A stretch of DNA of 64,000 bases from Lelliottia nimipressuralis (GTDB taxonomy: Bacteria; Pseudomonadota; Gammaproteobacteria; Enterobacterales; Enterobacteriaceae): positions 124,001 to 188,000 of the forward strand of contig NZ_SOMG01000012.1 of the NCBI RefSeq assembly GCF_004402045.1, read 5' to 3'. Shown here piece by piece: positions 54,162-64,000 of the stretch. How positions within the stretch are numbered: position 1 is the first letter of the stretch; every line of letters begins with the position of its first letter. The notes below the pieces were generated by a model. The model made no database searches, was not told where the DNA came from, and saw only the letters and a program-made list of their open reading frames with translations. Both the position numbers and the translations under genes were made by a program.

Positions 54162-55484
54162 ATGCAAGCAACAGCCACCACACTCGACCCGGGAACGGAA
54201 AACGTTCCGGTAAACTCGCGCAATAAAGTTGTCGTCGCATCGCTGATTGGCACCGCCATTGAGTTCTTCGACTTTTATATTTATGCCACCGCTGCGGTCA
54301 TCGTCTTCCCGCATATCTTCTTCCCGCAGGGTGACCCGACGGCGGCCACGCTGCAGTCTCTGGCCACCTTTGCTATCGCGTTTGTGGCGCGTCCGATTGG
54401 TTCAGCGGTCTTTGGTCACTTTGGCGATCGCGTTGGCCGTAAAGTGACGCTGGTGGCTTCGCTGCTGACCATGGGTATTTCCACCGTGGCGATCGGCCTG
54501 CTGCCGACCTATGAAACCATCGGTATTCTGGCACCGGTCCTGCTGGCGCTGGCACGTTTTGGTCAGGGTCTGGGCCTGGGCGGTGAATGGGGTGGCGCGG
54601 CGCTGCTGGCCACCGAGAACGCCCCGGCGCGTAAACGCGCGCTGTATGGTTCATTCCCGCAGCTTGGCGCACCGATTGGCTTCTTCTTTGCGAACGGGAC
54701 GTTCCTGCTGCTCTCCTGGCTGCTAACGGATGAGCAGTTCATGAACTGGGGCTGGCGTATCCCGTTTGTGTTCTCTGCCGTGCTGGTGCTGATTGGCCTG
54801 TACGTCCGCGTTTCCCTGCATGAGACTCCTGTTTTCGCGAAAGTTGCCGCGGCGAATAAACAGGTGAAAGTGCCGCTGGGTACGCTGCTGACCAAACACG
54901 TCCGCGTGACCGTGCTGGGCACATTTATCATGCTGGCAACCTACACGCTGTTCTACATCATGACGGTTTACTCTATGACGTTCAGTACCGCCGCCGCGCC
55001 GGTTGGGCTGGGGCTGCCGCGTAACGAAGTGCTGTGGATGCTGATGATGGCAGTGATCGGGTTTGGTGTGATGGTACCGATTGCGGGTCTGCTGGCGGAT
55101 AAGTTTGGTCGCCGCTCAAGCATGATTGTGATCACCACGCTCATCATTCTGTTTGCCCTGTTCGTCTTCCCACCGCTGCTGGGATCAGGTAGCCCGGCGC
55201 TGGTCATGGCCTATCTGCTGATTGGCCTGAGCCTGATGGGGCTGACCTTTGGTCCGATGGGTGCGCTGCTGCCGGAGCTGTTCCCGACGGAAGTGCGTTA
55301 CACGGGCGCGTCGTTCTCCTACAACGTTGCCTCTATTCTGGGCGCGTCCGTTGCGCCGTATATCGCTACCTGGCTGCAGGCGAACTATGGTCTGTTCTAT
55401 GTTGGCGTCTATCTGGCGGCCATGGCGGCGCTGACGCTGATTGCGCTGCTGCTGACACATGAGACTAAGCATCAGGCTCTGTAA
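54162..55484 (+). CDS. yhjE: YhjE, MFS transporter of the metabolite:H+ symporter family
   Basis: A 440-residue inner-membrane transporter of the same length as E. coli YhjE. Twelve transmembrane helices are evident. Family motifs include the first-helix IGTAIEFFDFYIYATAAVI, the loop 2-3 motif GHFGDRVGRKVTL and the matching loop 8-9 motif GLLADKFGRRSSM. MHS-family members carry organic acids, osmolytes or similar metabolites with protons; the YhjE substrate is unknown. The gene has a 260-base upstream region and ends at a REP element shared with the convergent yhjG. Confidence 0.95.
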   Translation: MQATATTLDPGTENVPVNSRNKVVVASLIGTAIEFFDFYIYATAAVIVFPHIFFPQGDPTAATLQSLATFAIAFVARPIGSAVFGHFGDRVGRKVTLVASLLTMGISTVAIGLLPTYETIGILAPVLLALARFGQGLGLGGEWGGAALLATENAPARKRALYGSFPQLGAPIGFFFANGTFLLLSWLLTDEQFMNWGWRIPFVFSAVLVLIGLYVRVSLHETPVFAKVAAANKQVKVPLGTLLTKHVRVTVLGTFIMLATYTLFYIMTVYSMTFSTAAAPVGLGLPRNEVLWMLMMAVIGFGVMVPIAGLLADKFGRRSSMIVITTLIILFALFVFPPLLGSGSPALVMAYLLIGLSLMGLTFGPMGALLPELFPTEVRYTGASFSYNVASILGASVAPYIATWLQANYGLFYVGVYLAAMAALTLIALLLTHETKHQAL

Positions 55485-55490
55485 GCTAAT

Positions 55491-55545
55491 GCCGGGTGGC
55501 GGCTACGATTCAAATGTAGGCCGGGTAAGCGCAGCGCCACCCGGC
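55491..55545. repeat. REP/BIME element between yhjE and yhjG
   Basis: Inverted units GCCGGGTGGCGGCTAC (55491-55506) and GTAGGCCGGGTAAGC...CCACCCGGC (55516-55545) between convergent genes, probably serving as a bidirectional terminator or mRNA stabiliser. Confidence 0.9.
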
Positions 55546-55561
55546 AATAACAGGCCGCACC

Positions 55562-57604
55562 TTATTTCTTCATCTGCGACAAAATATTCCGACACTGATT
55601 CGCTTCGCCTTCTGACGGCGAAATCAACGCCAGCAGCGCTGCGGCTGGGGTGACCAGCGTCGCGAGGGCTGCAGCTACCGCACCACGCGCAATCAGCGGG
55701 CCAGGCTTCACGCCCGCCTGCGGATTTTTGAAGGTTCCGCGCACATAAAGCGGCGAGCGCAGGGTAATGATACGAACCCCCTTACTTTCCGGGTCAATCG
55801 TCAAATCAAGCTGCTCCGAGGCCATGCTGGCGGTACCGGTCACGTTAATGACCGCATTTTCCGTGTCGAAGGCGAAAATCTGCGGACGCGCCACGCCGTT
55901 GACCAAATCCAGATTGGCCGCCGCGCAGTTCACCCGCACCTCATCATCACCGAAGATTTGCCCGATAACATAGTTACCCACGTTCAGGCCCAGGATCTCC
56001 ATCAGGTTGCGGCTCACCAGCCCGTCGTTCATCAGCAGTTTGAGGTTGCCATTACTGCTTCCCAGCAGGGCCGCCACGGAATTCCCCACGCCGCGGATGT
56101 CGGCATCACCGTTCATTTCACCGAGGGTTTTCTGCATCAGCTCCACGTTGGGCATCAGTTCTTTCAGCTTGAGCCTGCGGGCCTGAATTTCGGCTCGACC
56201 CTGCATCGGCTTCTTATCGCCTTCGAGGTGAATGTTCGAAGAAATCGTCCCGCCCGCCATGCCAAACTTCAGCGGCTGCAGGCGCAGGTCGGCATTTTTG
56301 AGGAGGATATGGGTCGAAAGATTGCTGATTGGCAGAGAACTGCCATGTTCAATTTTTCCGCCCTTGAAGCGCACGTCCGCGTCCATCACATCCCACTTGT
56401 CCGTCTCAAAGCGGTCATAGGGCAGCACTTTCCCGGCCGGCTGGAGATCTTTCTTCACCTCTTTCGACTTCGTGCCTTTACCGGAATCAACGCCAATCAG
56501 CGGGCCCAGGTCGGCCAGCCGCAGCTGGCGGGACTCGACATCCCCTTCCAGTTTCGGGCGCGGTTTTCCGGTGGTGTAGGTCAGCGAGCCGTGGATGTCG
56601 CTGTCGCCGATGCGGCCGTTAAAATCCCGGTAGTCAAAAACAGACGATTTTTCGGTGTCGATTTTGGCGACCAGATGCCCGTCCGTTTCGAACGGTGGGG
56701 TATCCGGCAGCAGTACACCGGTCAGATCATACAGCTCGCCCAGCGAATCACCGGCAAATTTGAGCTGCAGGTCTACGCCGCCCATGTTCATCGGGTCGTT
56801 GACCGTCCCCACGAACGCCACGCGGGTGTTCCCGGAACGGAAGTCCGCCTGCACCGGGAACGGCGTGCCTTCGCTCCGGAGCGCCAGCATGCCGCCCATT
56901 TTCCCTTTTCCGCTTAGCGGCTGGCCGTTGTAACGCCCTTTTGCCGTCAGGCCGAATACATAGTCACCCACGTTGGCGGTGTCGCCTTTCGCTTTGGTGC
57001 CCGTGACCTCGCTAAACGGCAGCGGCTTGCCCAGCGGATCGACCAGGATCTCCACATCCGCTTTGCTGACTTTATCGTCGATGGCGATCCGCCCGCGATC
57101 GAAGAGAATATTGTCGAGACGGAATGACCAGGAAGAGGGCTGGGCATTCGGATCTTTTTCGCTATCGCTGGCAAGGTTAAACGTCCAGTTGTTGTTTTTT
57201 TCTGAGAGGCGGATCAGGCGCGCATCGGGCTGCTGAAGTTTGATCCACGGCAGATAGACCGTTTTGGTGAAGAGCGCGAGCGGAGCCAGCGTGGCTTCAA
57301 CCCGCGGCAGATGAACCATTGTGACGTCGGGAATATCCGGCGGGTTACCGAGAATGATGTCGTCGGCATGGACGTGTGGCCAGGGGATCCAGCTTCGCCA
57401 GCCGGGCTCCTCTTTCTGACGCTCCCACACCACCCCTAAATCACCGCGTATGGCGAAGGGGCGATTCAGTTCGGTTGAGACTTTCTGGTTGATGGTCGGC
57501 TTAAGACGGTTCCAGTCAAACGTCGCAATAATGATGACGACGACCACGATCAACAACAAGAAAATCCCTGCTGTCCAGGAGATTACCCTGGTTGTTTTAG
57601 TCAT
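55562..57604 (-). CDS. yhjG: YhjG, AsmA-family inner-membrane protein
   Basis: A 680-residue AsmA-like protein; E. coli YhjG has about 690. One N-terminal transmembrane helix (about 8-28) is followed by the family-typical DWNRLKPTINQKVSTELNRPFAI, then a long periplasmic region of beta-repeats (repeating groove, chorein-like fold). The AsmA C-terminal region includes ARRLKLKELMP, NGDADIRGVGNSVAALLG and the final DLTIDPESKG and LRSPLYVRGTFKNPQ. AsmA-like proteins are thought to move phospholipids between membranes. It precedes pdeH's 3' end on the same strand with a 66-base spacer. Confidence 0.93.
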   Translation of the reverse strand: MTKTTRVISWTAGIFLLLIVVVVIIIATFDWNRLKPTINQKVSTELNRPFAIRGDLGVVWERQKEEPGWRSWIPWPHVHADDIILGNPPDIPDVTMVHLPRVEATLAPLALFTKTVYLPWIKLQQPDARLIRLSEKNNNWTFNLASDSEKDPNAQPSSWSFRLDNILFDRGRIAIDDKVSKADVEILVDPLGKPLPFSEVTGTKAKGDTANVGDYVFGLTAKGRYNGQPLSGKGKMGGMLALRSEGTPFPVQADFRSGNTRVAFVGTVNDPMNMGGVDLQLKFAGDSLGELYDLTGVLLPDTPPFETDGHLVAKIDTEKSSVFDYRDFNGRIGDSDIHGSLTYTTGKPRPKLEGDVESRQLRLADLGPLIGVDSGKGTKSKEVKKDLQPAGKVLPYDRFETDKWDVMDADVRFKGGKIEHGSSLPISNLSTHILLKNADLRLQPLKFGMAGGTISSNIHLEGDKKPMQGRAEIQARRLKLKELMPNVELMQKTLGEMNGDADIRGVGNSVAALLGSSNGNLKLLMNDGLVSRNLMEILGLNVGNYVIGQIFGDDEVRVNCAAANLDLVNGVARPQIFAFDTENAVINVTGTASMASEQLDLTIDPESKGVRIITLRSPLYVRGTFKNPQAGVKPGPLIARGAVAAALATLVTPAAALLALISPSEGEANQCRNILSQMKK

Positions 57605-57670
57605 TTTTTATCCCCTTTCCTGATGACCTGTCCTGTAAAACTATAGTCCAGACAAAGGGAAGCGGGCTTA

Positions 57671-58444
57671 TCAGAGGGTCGTTATCACGCTATCGAGGCG
57701 ATCCATGGGTACCGGGCGAGAGAGGAAATAGCCTTGCGCCGCGGCGGCGGGAGAGTTTTGCACATCACGCCACTCTTCCAGCGTCTCCACGCCTTCAACA
57801 ATCACGCCCTGGCAATAGCGGTTCATCAACTGTAATAACAGCGTAAAGAGATTCCGCCCTTCCGGGGTCTGACGCAGCATAATGAACAGATCGCGGGCCA
57901 CTTTAATGTAGTCGTAACGCACTTCACTCAGGGCAGAGAAGTTCGCCATGCCGGTGCCAAAGTCATCCAGCCACAGCGGGCCAAATTCGCACATCGACGC
58001 AAACGAGGAGTCCTGCGGCAGGCGGACATGCTCCACCAGCTCAAAGCGCATCCACGGTAGGGTGGCGATCAGCTCCTGCAAGGTCGCGTTCTGACGCAGC
58101 GCCAGCAGGGTTGGACCATCGACGTTGACCGAGGCGAGGATATCGTGCTGTTCGAAAAAGGACTGCTTCGTCGCCAGCATACGGAGCTGCTCTTCCAGCA
58201 CATCCAGACGCTGGCGAACGGCCACCTCGGCAAAATAGCGATCAGGTGCGATACGCTGAGAAGGGTTTGATGGATGCGTCACAACGGTCAAAATTTCAAT
58301 GGCCATCAGTCGACCATCGGTTCGATAGATCGGCTGATAGGTGTACGCACGCTCACATTGCAGCCAGTAGCGATGCTCCTGCAAGTTCTCAATACTTGCC
58401 TCAGGCGTAGTGCTCAGCCGCTGGATAACCTGCTCTGACTTCAT
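57671..58444 (-). CDS. pdeH: PdeH (YhjH), cyclic-di-GMP phosphodiesterase
   Basis: A 257-residue stand-alone EAL-domain enzyme, length and sequence as E. coli PdeH. The metal/substrate motifs are present: MAIEILTVV (variant of the EAL motif, as in PdeH), ASVNVDGPT, FELVEHVRLP, WLDDFGTGMANFSAL, DYIKVARDLF and VIVEGVET. It hydrolyses c-di-GMP and keeps motility high by lowering YcgR activity. The perfect sigma-28 promoter upstream agrees with its membership of the flagellar regulon. Confidence 0.97.
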   Translation of the reverse strand: MKSEQVIQRLSTTPEASIENLQEHRYWLQCERAYTYQPIYRTDGRLMAIEILTVVTHPSNPSQRIAPDRYFAEVAVRQRLDVLEEQLRMLATKQSFFEQHDILASVNVDGPTLLALRQNATLQELIATLPWMRFELVEHVRLPQDSSFASMCEFGPLWLDDFGTGMANFSALSEVRYDYIKVARDLFIMLRQTPEGRNLFTLLLQLMNRYCQGVIVEGVETLEEWRDVQNSPAAAAQGYFLSRPVPMDRLDSVITTL

Positions 58445-58491
58445 TTCAGATGTCCTGTTGTTGGGATGGCCTTTCTGGACTCGTCAAAGGA

Positions 58492-58518
58492 TTATCGGCG
58501 CGACAATTGAGAACTTTA
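58492..58518 (-). promoter_or_regulatory. Sigma-28 (FliA) promoter of pdeH
   Basis: On the minus strand TAAAGTTC (58518-58511), an 11-base spacer, then GCCGATAA (58499-58492). This matches the FliA consensus TAAAGTTT-N11-GCCGATAA with one difference, 47 bases before the pdeH start. Confidence 0.92.
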
Positions 58519-58590
58519 TGTTCAATTCACCGGGAAAATGAAATTAAGATGACAGAAATGGGCAGGAATACGCGCTGGCTCAAATAAAAT

Positions 58591-58609
58591 AATGGAACGT
58601 TGTTTTAAT
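58591..58609 (+). promoter_or_regulatory. Putative KdgR operator upstream of kdgK
   Basis: AATGGAACGTTGTTTTAAT resembles the KdgR box (AATGAAAC-N2-TGTTTCATT type) and lies 65 bases before the kdgK start. kdgK belongs to the KdgR regulon in enteric bacteria. Confidence 0.6.
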
Positions 58610-58673
58610 ATAGTTGACCGGTTAATTCACTCAGCGCACACTGCTGATAATTCTTCTGTTCAGGTTCACGACT

Positions 58674-59603
58674 ATGTCCAAAAAAATTGCCGTGATTGGC
58701 GAATGCATGATTGAGCTGTCACAAAAAGGCGCGGAAGTTAGCCGCGGATTTGGTGGCGATACGTTAAACACATCCGTTTATATTGCCCGTCAGGTTACGC
58801 CTGAGGCGCTCACCGTGAACTACGTTACCGCCCTCGGCACGGACAGCTTCAGCCAGCAAATGCTGGAGGCCTGGCAGAGTGAACATGTTGAAACGTCGCT
58901 GATCCAGCGTATGGAAAACCGCCTCCCGGGGCTTTACTACATCGAAACCGACAGCACCGGCGAGCGCACGTTTTATTACTGGCGTAACGAAGCCGCAGCC
59001 AAATTCTGGCTGGAGAGCGACGCGGCCGCTGGCATCTGCGAAGCGCTGGCGACATTTGACTATCTTTATCTGAGCGGGATCAGTCTGGCGATCCTGAGCC
59101 CCACCAGCCGTGAAAAGCTGCTCTCGCTGCTGCGCGAATGCCGTGCAAACGGCGGGAAGGTTATTTTTGATAACAACTACCGTCCGCGCCTGTGGGCCAG
59201 CAGCGAAGAGACGCAGCAGGTCTATCAGCAGATGCTGCAATGCACTGACATCGCCTTCCTGACGCTCGACGACGAAGACGCCCTGTGGGGTGAGAAGCCG
59301 GTTGATGAGGTGATTGCACGCACGCAGGCGGCTGGCGTAAGCGAAGTGGTGATTAAGCGCGGTGCGGATTCATGCCTGGTCGCAGTGGCGGGTGAAGCGG
59401 TGGTTGACGTCCCGGCGGTGAAGCTTGCCAAAGAGAAAGTGATTGATACCACGGCGGCGGGTGATTCATTCAGCGCGGGCTATCTGGCGGTTCGTCTGAC
59501 GGGCGGTACCCCGGAAGCGGCGGCACAGCGTGGGCACCTGACGGCCAGCACCGTTATTCAGTATCGCGGGGCGATTATTCCGCGTGAAGCGATGCCTGCT
59601 TAA
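58674..59603 (+). CDS. kdgK: KdgK, 2-keto-3-deoxygluconate kinase
   Basis: A 309-residue PfkB-family kinase, the same length as E. coli KdgK. It phosphorylates 2-keto-3-deoxygluconate to KDPG in hexuronate and pectin-derived sugar breakdown. Visible features are the substrate-side GGDTLNTSVYIARQ (about 28-41), FDNNYRPRLW, and the ATP/catalytic motif DTTAAGDSFSAGYL with the catalytic Asp (about 258-271). It is monocistronic, with its own hairpin terminator. Confidence 0.97.
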   Translation: MSKKIAVIGECMIELSQKGAEVSRGFGGDTLNTSVYIARQVTPEALTVNYVTALGTDSFSQQMLEAWQSEHVETSLIQRMENRLPGLYYIETDSTGERTFYYWRNEAAAKFWLESDAAAGICEALATFDYLYLSGISLAILSPTSREKLLSLLRECRANGGKVIFDNNYRPRLWASSEETQQVYQQMLQCTDIAFLTLDDEDALWGEKPVDEVIARTQAAGVSEVVIKRGADSCLVAVAGEAVVDVPAVKLAKEKVIDTTAAGDSFSAGYLAVRLTGGTPEAAAQRGHLTASTVIQYRGAIIPREAMPA

Positions 59604-59633
59604 GTAGGGTGCGGGCTGATGCCCTCACCCTAA

Positions 59634-59654
59634 CCCTCTCCCGGTGGGAGAGGG
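59634..59654. terminator. Terminator hairpin CCCTCTCCC-GGT-GGGAGAGGG after kdgK
   Basis: A 9-bp stem (59634-59642 and 59646-59654) with a GGT loop followed by AATTTTC. It is the same dispersed hairpin as after treF, and lies between convergent kdgK and yhjJ. Confidence 0.85.
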
Positions 59655-59666
59655 AATTTTCATTCA

Positions 59667-61160
59667 CTACTGCCCCTGCGGAATATCCGTCGCGTCCGGG
59701 TGTAAATCATCAGCCGTGGCGGCCTGCGCCGGCTGCGACGCAGTAGCCATAATGGAATCCCAGGTTGTCTGAAGTTCCTTCATGTCATATTCCGGCTCGC
59801 CCTTCGGTTGCAGGAGGATTAAAGCCATCTCCTGCGACAGCTGCTGACGGAGGTCCTGATTGAGCATGTCGACGGTCAGACCGTTCAGGAAGTCCTGACG
59901 AAGCTTCTGGTACTGTTCCGGCGCAATGTCCACTACCTGATTCTGCAGGGAGCGAATACGCTGGCTGATCAGAATGTCGGTATCGGCGCGAGCGTAGGTC
60001 GCAAAAAGCTTCTGCAGCTCGAGTTTTTTCTGAGCCACAAGCGCGTTGAATTCCTCTTCGGAAAGCCCTTCTTTACGCACTTTTGCCAGCTCTTTCGCGA
60101 CCACACCCAAATTCGCATTCAGCTTATCGCCAGGCGATTCAACATTAATGGCGCATTGCGCACGCTGGAACAGCACGCGGCAGTCAAAGCCAAGGCCGAT
60201 ATTCTTCACGTTGTTCTTACTGAGCGTCTGCTGAACATGCCAGAACAGCGCTTCACGCGCCAGATCGGCACGCCAGTAGCGCAACATCGCCGCGGACTCA
60301 CGGATTGGCTGCCAGGCGTTATCCCACATCACAGAGAGGCGGTCCTGGCGCACGGTGTCCGTCATAATGCTGACAGGCTCTGCACGCAGTGGGGAGAGCG
60401 TCGGGACAGGGGCTGGCGATTCACGCTTGCCTTTTAGATCACCAAACGCTTTGTTGATCTGCTCAACCACCGCGCGGCTGTCCACGTTACCCACCACGAT
60501 CAGCGTCATCGCGTCCGGGGTGTACCATTTCTGGTAGAACGATTTTACCTGTTCGGCGTCCACGGGCTGTTTCAGCGGTTCGGCTGGATCGTGCCCCAGT
60601 AACGTCGAGCCTTTCAGGCGGTAACGCCACCAGCCCTCTTTGGTATCCCCAGGCCAGGTCGCCACCATGTCACTGTTGCTCAACGCATAGTTGACGGTGT
60701 CTGGTGTAATCGCCAGATTGCCAGAGGCATCGGAGAGATACGTCAGCGCTTCTTTAAGCAGATCGTTACGGTTATTAGGCAGGCTCAGGTTAAACATGGT
60801 GTAGTCATATGAGACAACAGCAGGTGGAAGTGGGCGTTTCGGATCGATGGCCTGTTGCCAAAGCGAACGCACCTGAACCGCTTGCAGGCTGCCGCTCTGA
60901 GTGAGCGCCAGCCGGGGAATAAAGTGACTGAAACCGGTTTGCTGGGTGCTTTCCGTGAGGGAGCCGGTATTAACAGACAGACGGATTTCAATACGGTCAC
61001 TGGGACGTTGCGGAGTGGCTAACACCTGCCACTGAAAACCGTTCGCTAATGTCCCTTGTTGCCAGGCCGGGTCTGGCTGGAGCGCATCTGCCTGCACATA
61101 ACTGGCTGCTGCCATCATCAGCAAACCGCCGGTTAAGAGTCGAATTTTTGTGCCCTGCAT
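59667..61160 (-). CDS. yhjJ: YhjJ, periplasmic M16 peptidase-like protein (inactive site)
   Basis: A 497-residue exported protein of the insulinase/M16 fold, with a signal peptide to about residue 24 (SYVQA-D). The zinc motif HxxEH of active members is replaced: the aligned segment reads GFSHFIPRLAL, with neither the Glu nor the second His, as also in E. coli YhjJ. The second M16 domain is recognisable by QKWYTPDAMTLIVVGNVD. The function is unknown; a non-catalytic chaperone or partner role is likely. Confidence 0.93.
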   Translation of the reverse strand: MQGTKIRLLTGGLLMMAAASYVQADALQPDPAWQQGTLANGFQWQVLATPQRPSDRIEIRLSVNTGSLTESTQQTGFSHFIPRLALTQSGSLQAVQVRSLWQQAIDPKRPLPPAVVSYDYTMFNLSLPNNRNDLLKEALTYLSDASGNLAITPDTVNYALSNSDMVATWPGDTKEGWWRYRLKGSTLLGHDPAEPLKQPVDAEQVKSFYQKWYTPDAMTLIVVGNVDSRAVVEQINKAFGDLKGKRESPAPVPTLSPLRAEPVSIMTDTVRQDRLSVMWDNAWQPIRESAAMLRYWRADLAREALFWHVQQTLSKNNVKNIGLGFDCRVLFQRAQCAINVESPGDKLNANLGVVAKELAKVRKEGLSEEEFNALVAQKKLELQKLFATYARADTDILISQRIRSLQNQVVDIAPEQYQKLRQDFLNGLTVDMLNQDLRQQLSQEMALILLQPKGEPEYDMKELQTTWDSIMATASQPAQAATADDLHPDATDIPQGQ

Positions 61161-61387
61161 GTGAACCCCTGATCAACATTCCTGGTTAAAAAAGAGTGTC
61201 TCGCGACGCGCTTCACTCTTAAAGATGACGATGAAAACACGTCGATTAGACCGCGCGTTCGGCAAAACGTCACGGTCAGAAGTGAAATATACCCAAAAAA
61301 AATCTTGTCGAATTATGACAGGTACGAACAGTTATTATGCGCAGGAGCCCGCATCCCGACAAGGGAATACGGGCATTTGTGACAAGA

Positions 61388-62713
<1,326 letters not shown>

Positions 62714-62806
62714 TTATGGTTAACCTGCGGCTTTAAAATAACACCCACATAACAGGACAGAAATAAACTCAGTTCAAATTTGAAACACAAATGTTAAGAA
62801 CTTTGA

Positions 62807-62826
62807 GCTGGCTCGCACAAGCCAGC
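62807..62826 (-). terminator. Hairpin after pdeK
   Basis: Stem GCTGGCT (62807-62813) and AGCCAGC (62820-62826) with a six-base loop just downstream of the pdeK stop. The T-tract on the minus strand is poor (TCAAAGTTCTT). Confidence 0.45.
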
Positions 62827-62833
62827 AACAAAA

Positions 62834-64000
62834 TTACACGTTTGCGTGATTCTCACTGCCAGAAAGGTATCGTTCTTCAAAGACATCCGAAGGTACAGCA
62901 GGCGCAAAAAGGAAGCCCTGCCCGCTCTCCACGCCCGCCTCTGCCAGCCAGCTGCGTTGCGCTTCGGTTTCAATCCCCTCGGCAATAAGATGCAGATTGA
63001 GACTGCGCGCCATCTGGATAATCGCCTGCACCATGCTGCTGTCACCCGGCAGGCCGTCGACAAACGCTTTATCAATTTTTAATACATCCACCGGCAGGGT
63101 TTTCATGTGCTGGAGCTGGCGCAGCCCGGCGTATCCCATGCCAAAATCGTCCAGCGCAATGCGAATGCCGGCGTTACGCAGCGGCTTCAGAATCGCGACT
63201 GCCTCATTGGGGTCGTCAATGCGTCGGCTCTCTGTTACTTCCAGGGTCAACGTATCAGGCTTGATCCGGTAACGGTGGATCAGCTCCAGCATCTCTGAAA
63301 CCATGGTCGGGTGCATGAGCTGCAGGGCAGACAAATTGACCGACAGCGGCAGCGTCACGCCACGCCCCTGCCAGGCGGCAAGCTGACGGCAGGACTCTTC
63401 CAGTATCCAATAGCCGACAGTGACCATCAGGCCGCAGGACTCAATGCGCTCAATCAGCCCCTCCGGCAGCTCCCATGAACCATCCGGCAGCTGCACGCGC
63501 AGCAGCGCCTCGGCGCTTTTCACTTCTCCCGTCAGCAAATTCACCTGCGGCTGTAGCCAGAGGGCAAACTGGTGGTTATCCAGCGCGGTCAGGATGTCGC
63601 TCTCTTCCGTCAGGCGCTGCTGCGCCTTTTCCATCTCTTCCGGTTCGAAGAACTGAATTTGATTTTTTCCTTTGCGCCGGGCGGTGAACGCCGCCGAGAA
63701 CGCGCGCCGATAAAGCTGTTCCGCCGTTAAATCGCCATAGTACATCGCGATACCGATACTGGCGCTTGGACGAAGCTGGATACCCTGAATGGGCAGCCGC
63801 TCATTAATGACAGTGAGTACTTGCTGACCTAATGTGATCGCATGCCATGGCTCTTTCACGCCGTTGGCGATCACCACCAGGTCGTAACCGCTGACCTGGG
63901 TCAGCACCATGCGTGGGGCAAGGACAGACTTCACTTTTTCCACCAGGGTCAGCAGCAGCATTTCGCGCTGGCTCTCCTTGAGTACACCCGCCGTGTCCTG
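62834..64000 (-). CDS. pdeK: PdeK/HmsP-type GGDEF-EAL c-di-GMP phosphodiesterase, C-terminal part
   Basis: Partial: the frame stays open to the right edge, so the N-terminus (sensor and start of the GGDEF domain) lies outside the window. The visible 388 codons contain the end of a degenerate GGDEF domain ([30 protein letters not shown]) and a complete EAL domain: [73 protein letters not shown] and the [10 protein letters not shown] end. Catalytic EAL residues appear intact. It matches YhjK (PdeK; HmsP in Yersinia), which also lies next to dctA in E. coli and counters biofilm formation. Confidence 0.94.
   Translation of the reverse strand, partial: QDTAGVLKESQREMLLLTLVEKVKSVLAPRMVLTQVSGYDLVVIANGVKEPWHAITLGQQVLTVINERLPIQGIQLRPSASIGIAMYYGDLTAEQLYRRAFSAAFTARRKGKNQIQFFEPEEMEKAQQRLTEESDILTALDNHQFALWLQPQVNLLTGEVKSAEALLRVQLPDGSWELPEGLIERIESCGLMVTVGYWILEESCRQLAAWQGRGVTLPLSVNLSALQLMHPTMVSEMLELIHRYRIKPDTLTLEVTESRRIDDPNEAVAILKPLRNAGIRIALDDFGMGYAGLRQLQHMKTLPVDVLKIDKAFVDGLPGDSSMVQAIIQMARSLNLHLIAEGIETEAQRSWLAEAGVESGQGFLFAPAVPSDVFEERYLSGSENHANV

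Noticed and set aside
62773-62784. TTCAAATTTGAA palindrome upstream of dctA as a CRP site
   Set aside because: It does not fit TGTGA-N6-TCACA; too weak to name.

Overview
This is a chromosomal segment of an Enterobacteriaceae bacterium, most probably Enterobacter (cloacae complex) or a close relative such as Lelliottia or Leclercia. The backbone follows the Escherichia coli order yhiN-pitA-uspB-uspA-rsmJ-prlC-rlmJ-gor, then treF, then yhjB-yhjC-yhjD-yhjE-yhjG-pdeH-kdgK-yhjJ-dctA-pdeK, with protein lengths matching the E. coli family members once starts are corrected. REP/BIME palindromes lie between several genes. dtpB (uspA-rsmJ), the ars/acid-fitness genes (gor-treF) and yhjA (treF-yhjB) of the E. 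coli order are absent.

Layout. 1-7.3 kb: a chaperone-usher fimbrial operon (pilin, chaperone, usher, tip adhesin) followed by a secreted FG-GAP (integrin-like) repeat protein. 7.3-17.7 kb: core genes, interrupted after pitA by a stand-alone toxin-44-type toxin and a probable membrane-anchored immunity protein. 17.7-45.8 kb: an accessory island between gor and treF. 45.9-64 kb: treF, a HEPN/ankyrin-like membrane protein, a GNAT, a catalytically degenerate lysozyme-like protein, then the yhj core block up to pdeK, which runs off the right edge.

The island is the most remarkable part. It encodes a complete type I secretion system (ABC ATPase, HlyD-type adaptor, TolC-type outer-membrane protein), an OmpA-like peptidoglycan-binding protein, and two giant Ig-repeat BapA-like adhesins in tandem. 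It also has a 96-residue protein that consists only of the C-terminal domain shared by both adhesins, a TPR-glycosyltransferase, two BvgS/EvgS-type sensor kinases, one BvgA/NarL-type response regulator and a second LuxR-type regulator whose phospho-acceptor Asp is replaced by Glu. A palindrome close to ATAAGACC(G/T)GTCTTAT recurs in the intergenic regions of the island and upstream of treF, so one regulator may coordinate the adhesins, the secretion machine and the accessory genes. An aadA-family adenylyltransferase gene is translationally coupled to one of the kinases.

All functional calls come from reading the sequence and from knowledge of the families; no database search was run.
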